Positions 21,480 to 21,959 of a stretch of DNA of 21,959 nucleotides are shown here, piece by piece. This stretch comes from CAYYVK01 sp964475145. GTDB lineage: Archaea > Aenigmatarchaeota > Aenigmatarchaeia > CG10238-14 > SCSR01. How positions within the stretch are numbered: the first letter of the stretch is position 1; each line of letters starts with the position of its first letter. The position numbers and the translations under genes were made by a program. The stretch spans positions 1-21,959 of the forward strand of contig CAYYVK010000010.1 of NCBI GenBank assembly GCA_964475145.1, read 5' to 3'. The notes under the pieces are model-generated. The model was given only the letters and a program-made list of their open reading frames with translations, did not search any database and was not told where the DNA came from.

Positions 21480-21775
21480 TAAACCTCCCTCACCATGTCC
21501 CTTATTATTCTAAGCTTTTCTATCTCGTTCGGCCAAGCTATGTAAGTGTTTCCCATTTTCTTAACCATTATAAGCCCGAGCTTTTTTAGCTTCCTGAAGT
21601 GGTAGATGTACTTAGCAGAGAGACTCTTTTCCTTCCCGTCGTCCCCAAGTAAGCGAGCTACTTCCAAAGGATTGGTAGGCCAGTTTGCTCTTATTACTTC
21701 ATAAACACGGGAAGTAGCAGCAGAAAGTCTTTTCACCTTTTCTTCCTCAGTAAGCCAGTCTAAGTGTTTTTTCAT
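21479..21775 (-). CDS. winged-helix DNA-binding protein
   Basis: This 98-aa protein fits one winged-helix domain. Residues ~18-32 form the first helix (LSAATSRVYEVIRANW), PTNPLEVARLL the second, and SLSAKYIYHFRKLKKLGLI the recognition helix. The wing is MVKKMGNTYIAW, and a helical tail could dimerise. The layout is ArsR-like. It is the first gene of an operon with the V4R protein, so it probably regulates transcription in response to a ligand sensed by that partner; this is inference. The ATG at 21775 has a CTTAAG element about 27 nt upstream. Confidence 0.85.
   Translation of the reverse strand: MKKHLDWLTEEEKVKRLSAATSRVYEVIRANWPTNPLEVARLLGDDGKEKSLSAKYIYHFRKLKKLGLIMVKKMGNTYIAWPNEIEKLRIIRDMVREV
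21484..21489 (-). promoter_or_regulatory. Shine-Dalgarno of the V4R gene
   Basis: On the minus strand GGGAGG is followed by TTTA and then the ATG at 21479. It lies in the last codons of the winged-helix gene and supports translation of an operon-internal gene. Confidence 0.5.
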
Positions 21776-21799
21776 ATTTTAGAATAGTCAAAAAGAATA

Positions 21800-21805
21800 C
21801 TTAAG
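21800..21805 (-). promoter_or_regulatory. TATA-like element of the winged-helix/V4R operon
   Basis: CTTAAG is centred about 27 nt before the ATG at 21775. It is palindromic and sits at the end of AAGAATACTT (21793-21802), one arm of a 10-bp inverted repeat with AAGTATTCTT (21883-21892). Confidence 0.4.
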
Positions 21806-21857
21806 TTTTTTTGGGATATGCCAAAAAATATGAAGACTTTCAAAAACAAAAATTATT

Positions 21858-21959
21858 ATGCGAGTTCCACAAATATTTTTTCAAGTATTCTTGGATATAC
21901 GACCAAAAAGTGTGGAAAAATTATGGAATAAAGTTGGTAAAGAAATTTTACTAGATTTC
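21858..21959 (+). CDS. possible N-terminal part of an ORF running off the window
   Basis: From the ATG at 21858 the frame stays open for 34 codons to the window edge, beginning MRVPQIFFQVFLDIRP and continuing with a charged helix (SVEKLWNKVGKEILLDF). The composition is protein-like, but no family is recognised and no strong TATA is seen at the usual distance. It would be divergent from the winged-helix/V4R operon. A competing 37-codon ORF in another frame (from 21818) looks less protein-like. Confidence 0.35.
   Translation, partial: MRVPQIFFQVFLDIRPKSVEKLWNKVGKEILLDF

Noticed and set aside
21818..21931. 37-codon ORF beginning MPKNMKTFKNKN
   Set aside because: The composition is low-complexity and Asn/Lys-rich, it overlaps the better 21858 frame, and no promoter spacing supports it.
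1..21959. CRISPR arrays, insertion sequences, prophage or integration sites
   Set aside because: No regularly spaced repeats, transposase, integrase or tRNA-fragment duplications are seen. Both tRNAs are intact without a nearby partial copy.

Overview
The window is AT-rich archaeal chromosome. Archaeal markers include archaeal-type AlaRS and IleRS, an MBF1-like factor, a TFB-type zinc ribbon, a PIN-ATPase-KH protein (PINA family), a geranylgeranyl-reductase flavoprotein, an Mth938-domain protein and a V4R protein. Most genes have a TTTAA-type TATA element centred about 23-29 nt before the start codon and no Shine-Dalgarno (SD) sequence, which indicates mainly leaderless transcription. The phylum cannot be fixed from this sequence. 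The AlaRS without a C-Ala domain and the compact gene packing would suit an uncultivated or DPANN-like lineage, but that is inference. A run of 100 Ns flanked by an identical 55-nt overlap shows that this is a draft assembly. I see no mobile element, CRISPR array or prophage.

Layout. 1-3228: tRNA-Arg(CCT) on the minus strand, then an M29-like aminopeptidase, a cis-prenyltransferase (uppS) and a GGR-family reductase. The last two suggest polyprenol/dolichol or membrane-lipid work. 3223-5633: a small unknown protein, the PINA-type ATPase, and a divergent 39-aa TFB-like zinc ribbon. 5663-7250: on the minus strand, an AbrB-domain ORF, tRNA-His(GTG) and hisS. They form one uninterrupted reading frame, and the AbrB ORF has no stop codon before the tRNA. 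7374-11137: aMBF1 and a small unknown gene diverge from one palindromic TATA box, followed by ileS. 11218-13828: an Mth938-domain protein, an HD-domain nucleotidase, and a membrane-anchored OB-fold protein abutting a TctA/DUF112 membrane protein.

13860-17825: an AsnRS-like class II enzyme without an anticodon-binding domain (candidate archaeal asparagine synthetase) has a structured 5' leader. In this leader a perfect SD (AGGAGGTG) is covered by an upstream CCTCCTT, and the G-rich 5' end of the leader could pair with that same segment instead. This is the best candidate here for an undescribed regulatory system. It is followed by alaS, which is split by the assembly gap; collapsing the gap restores a 770-aa enzyme with its editing site but no C-Ala. 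Then come a 42-aa membrane ORF and a 53-aa helical ORF that resembles the tail of this AlaRS.

17822-21959: a METTL5-like methyltransferase with an altered motif IV (FPPF instead of NPPF), a DUF429 protein, a membrane-anchored thioredoxin-like protein, a SpoIIM-family membrane protein, an MBL-fold hydrolase, a V4R-domain protein in an operon with a winged-helix regulator, and an ORF running off the end.

Four synthetase or synthetase-like genes (hisS, ileS, the AsnRS-like gene, alaS) and two tRNAs make translation the main theme. Two of these loci (hisS and the AsnRS-like gene) carry signs of dedicated regulation.
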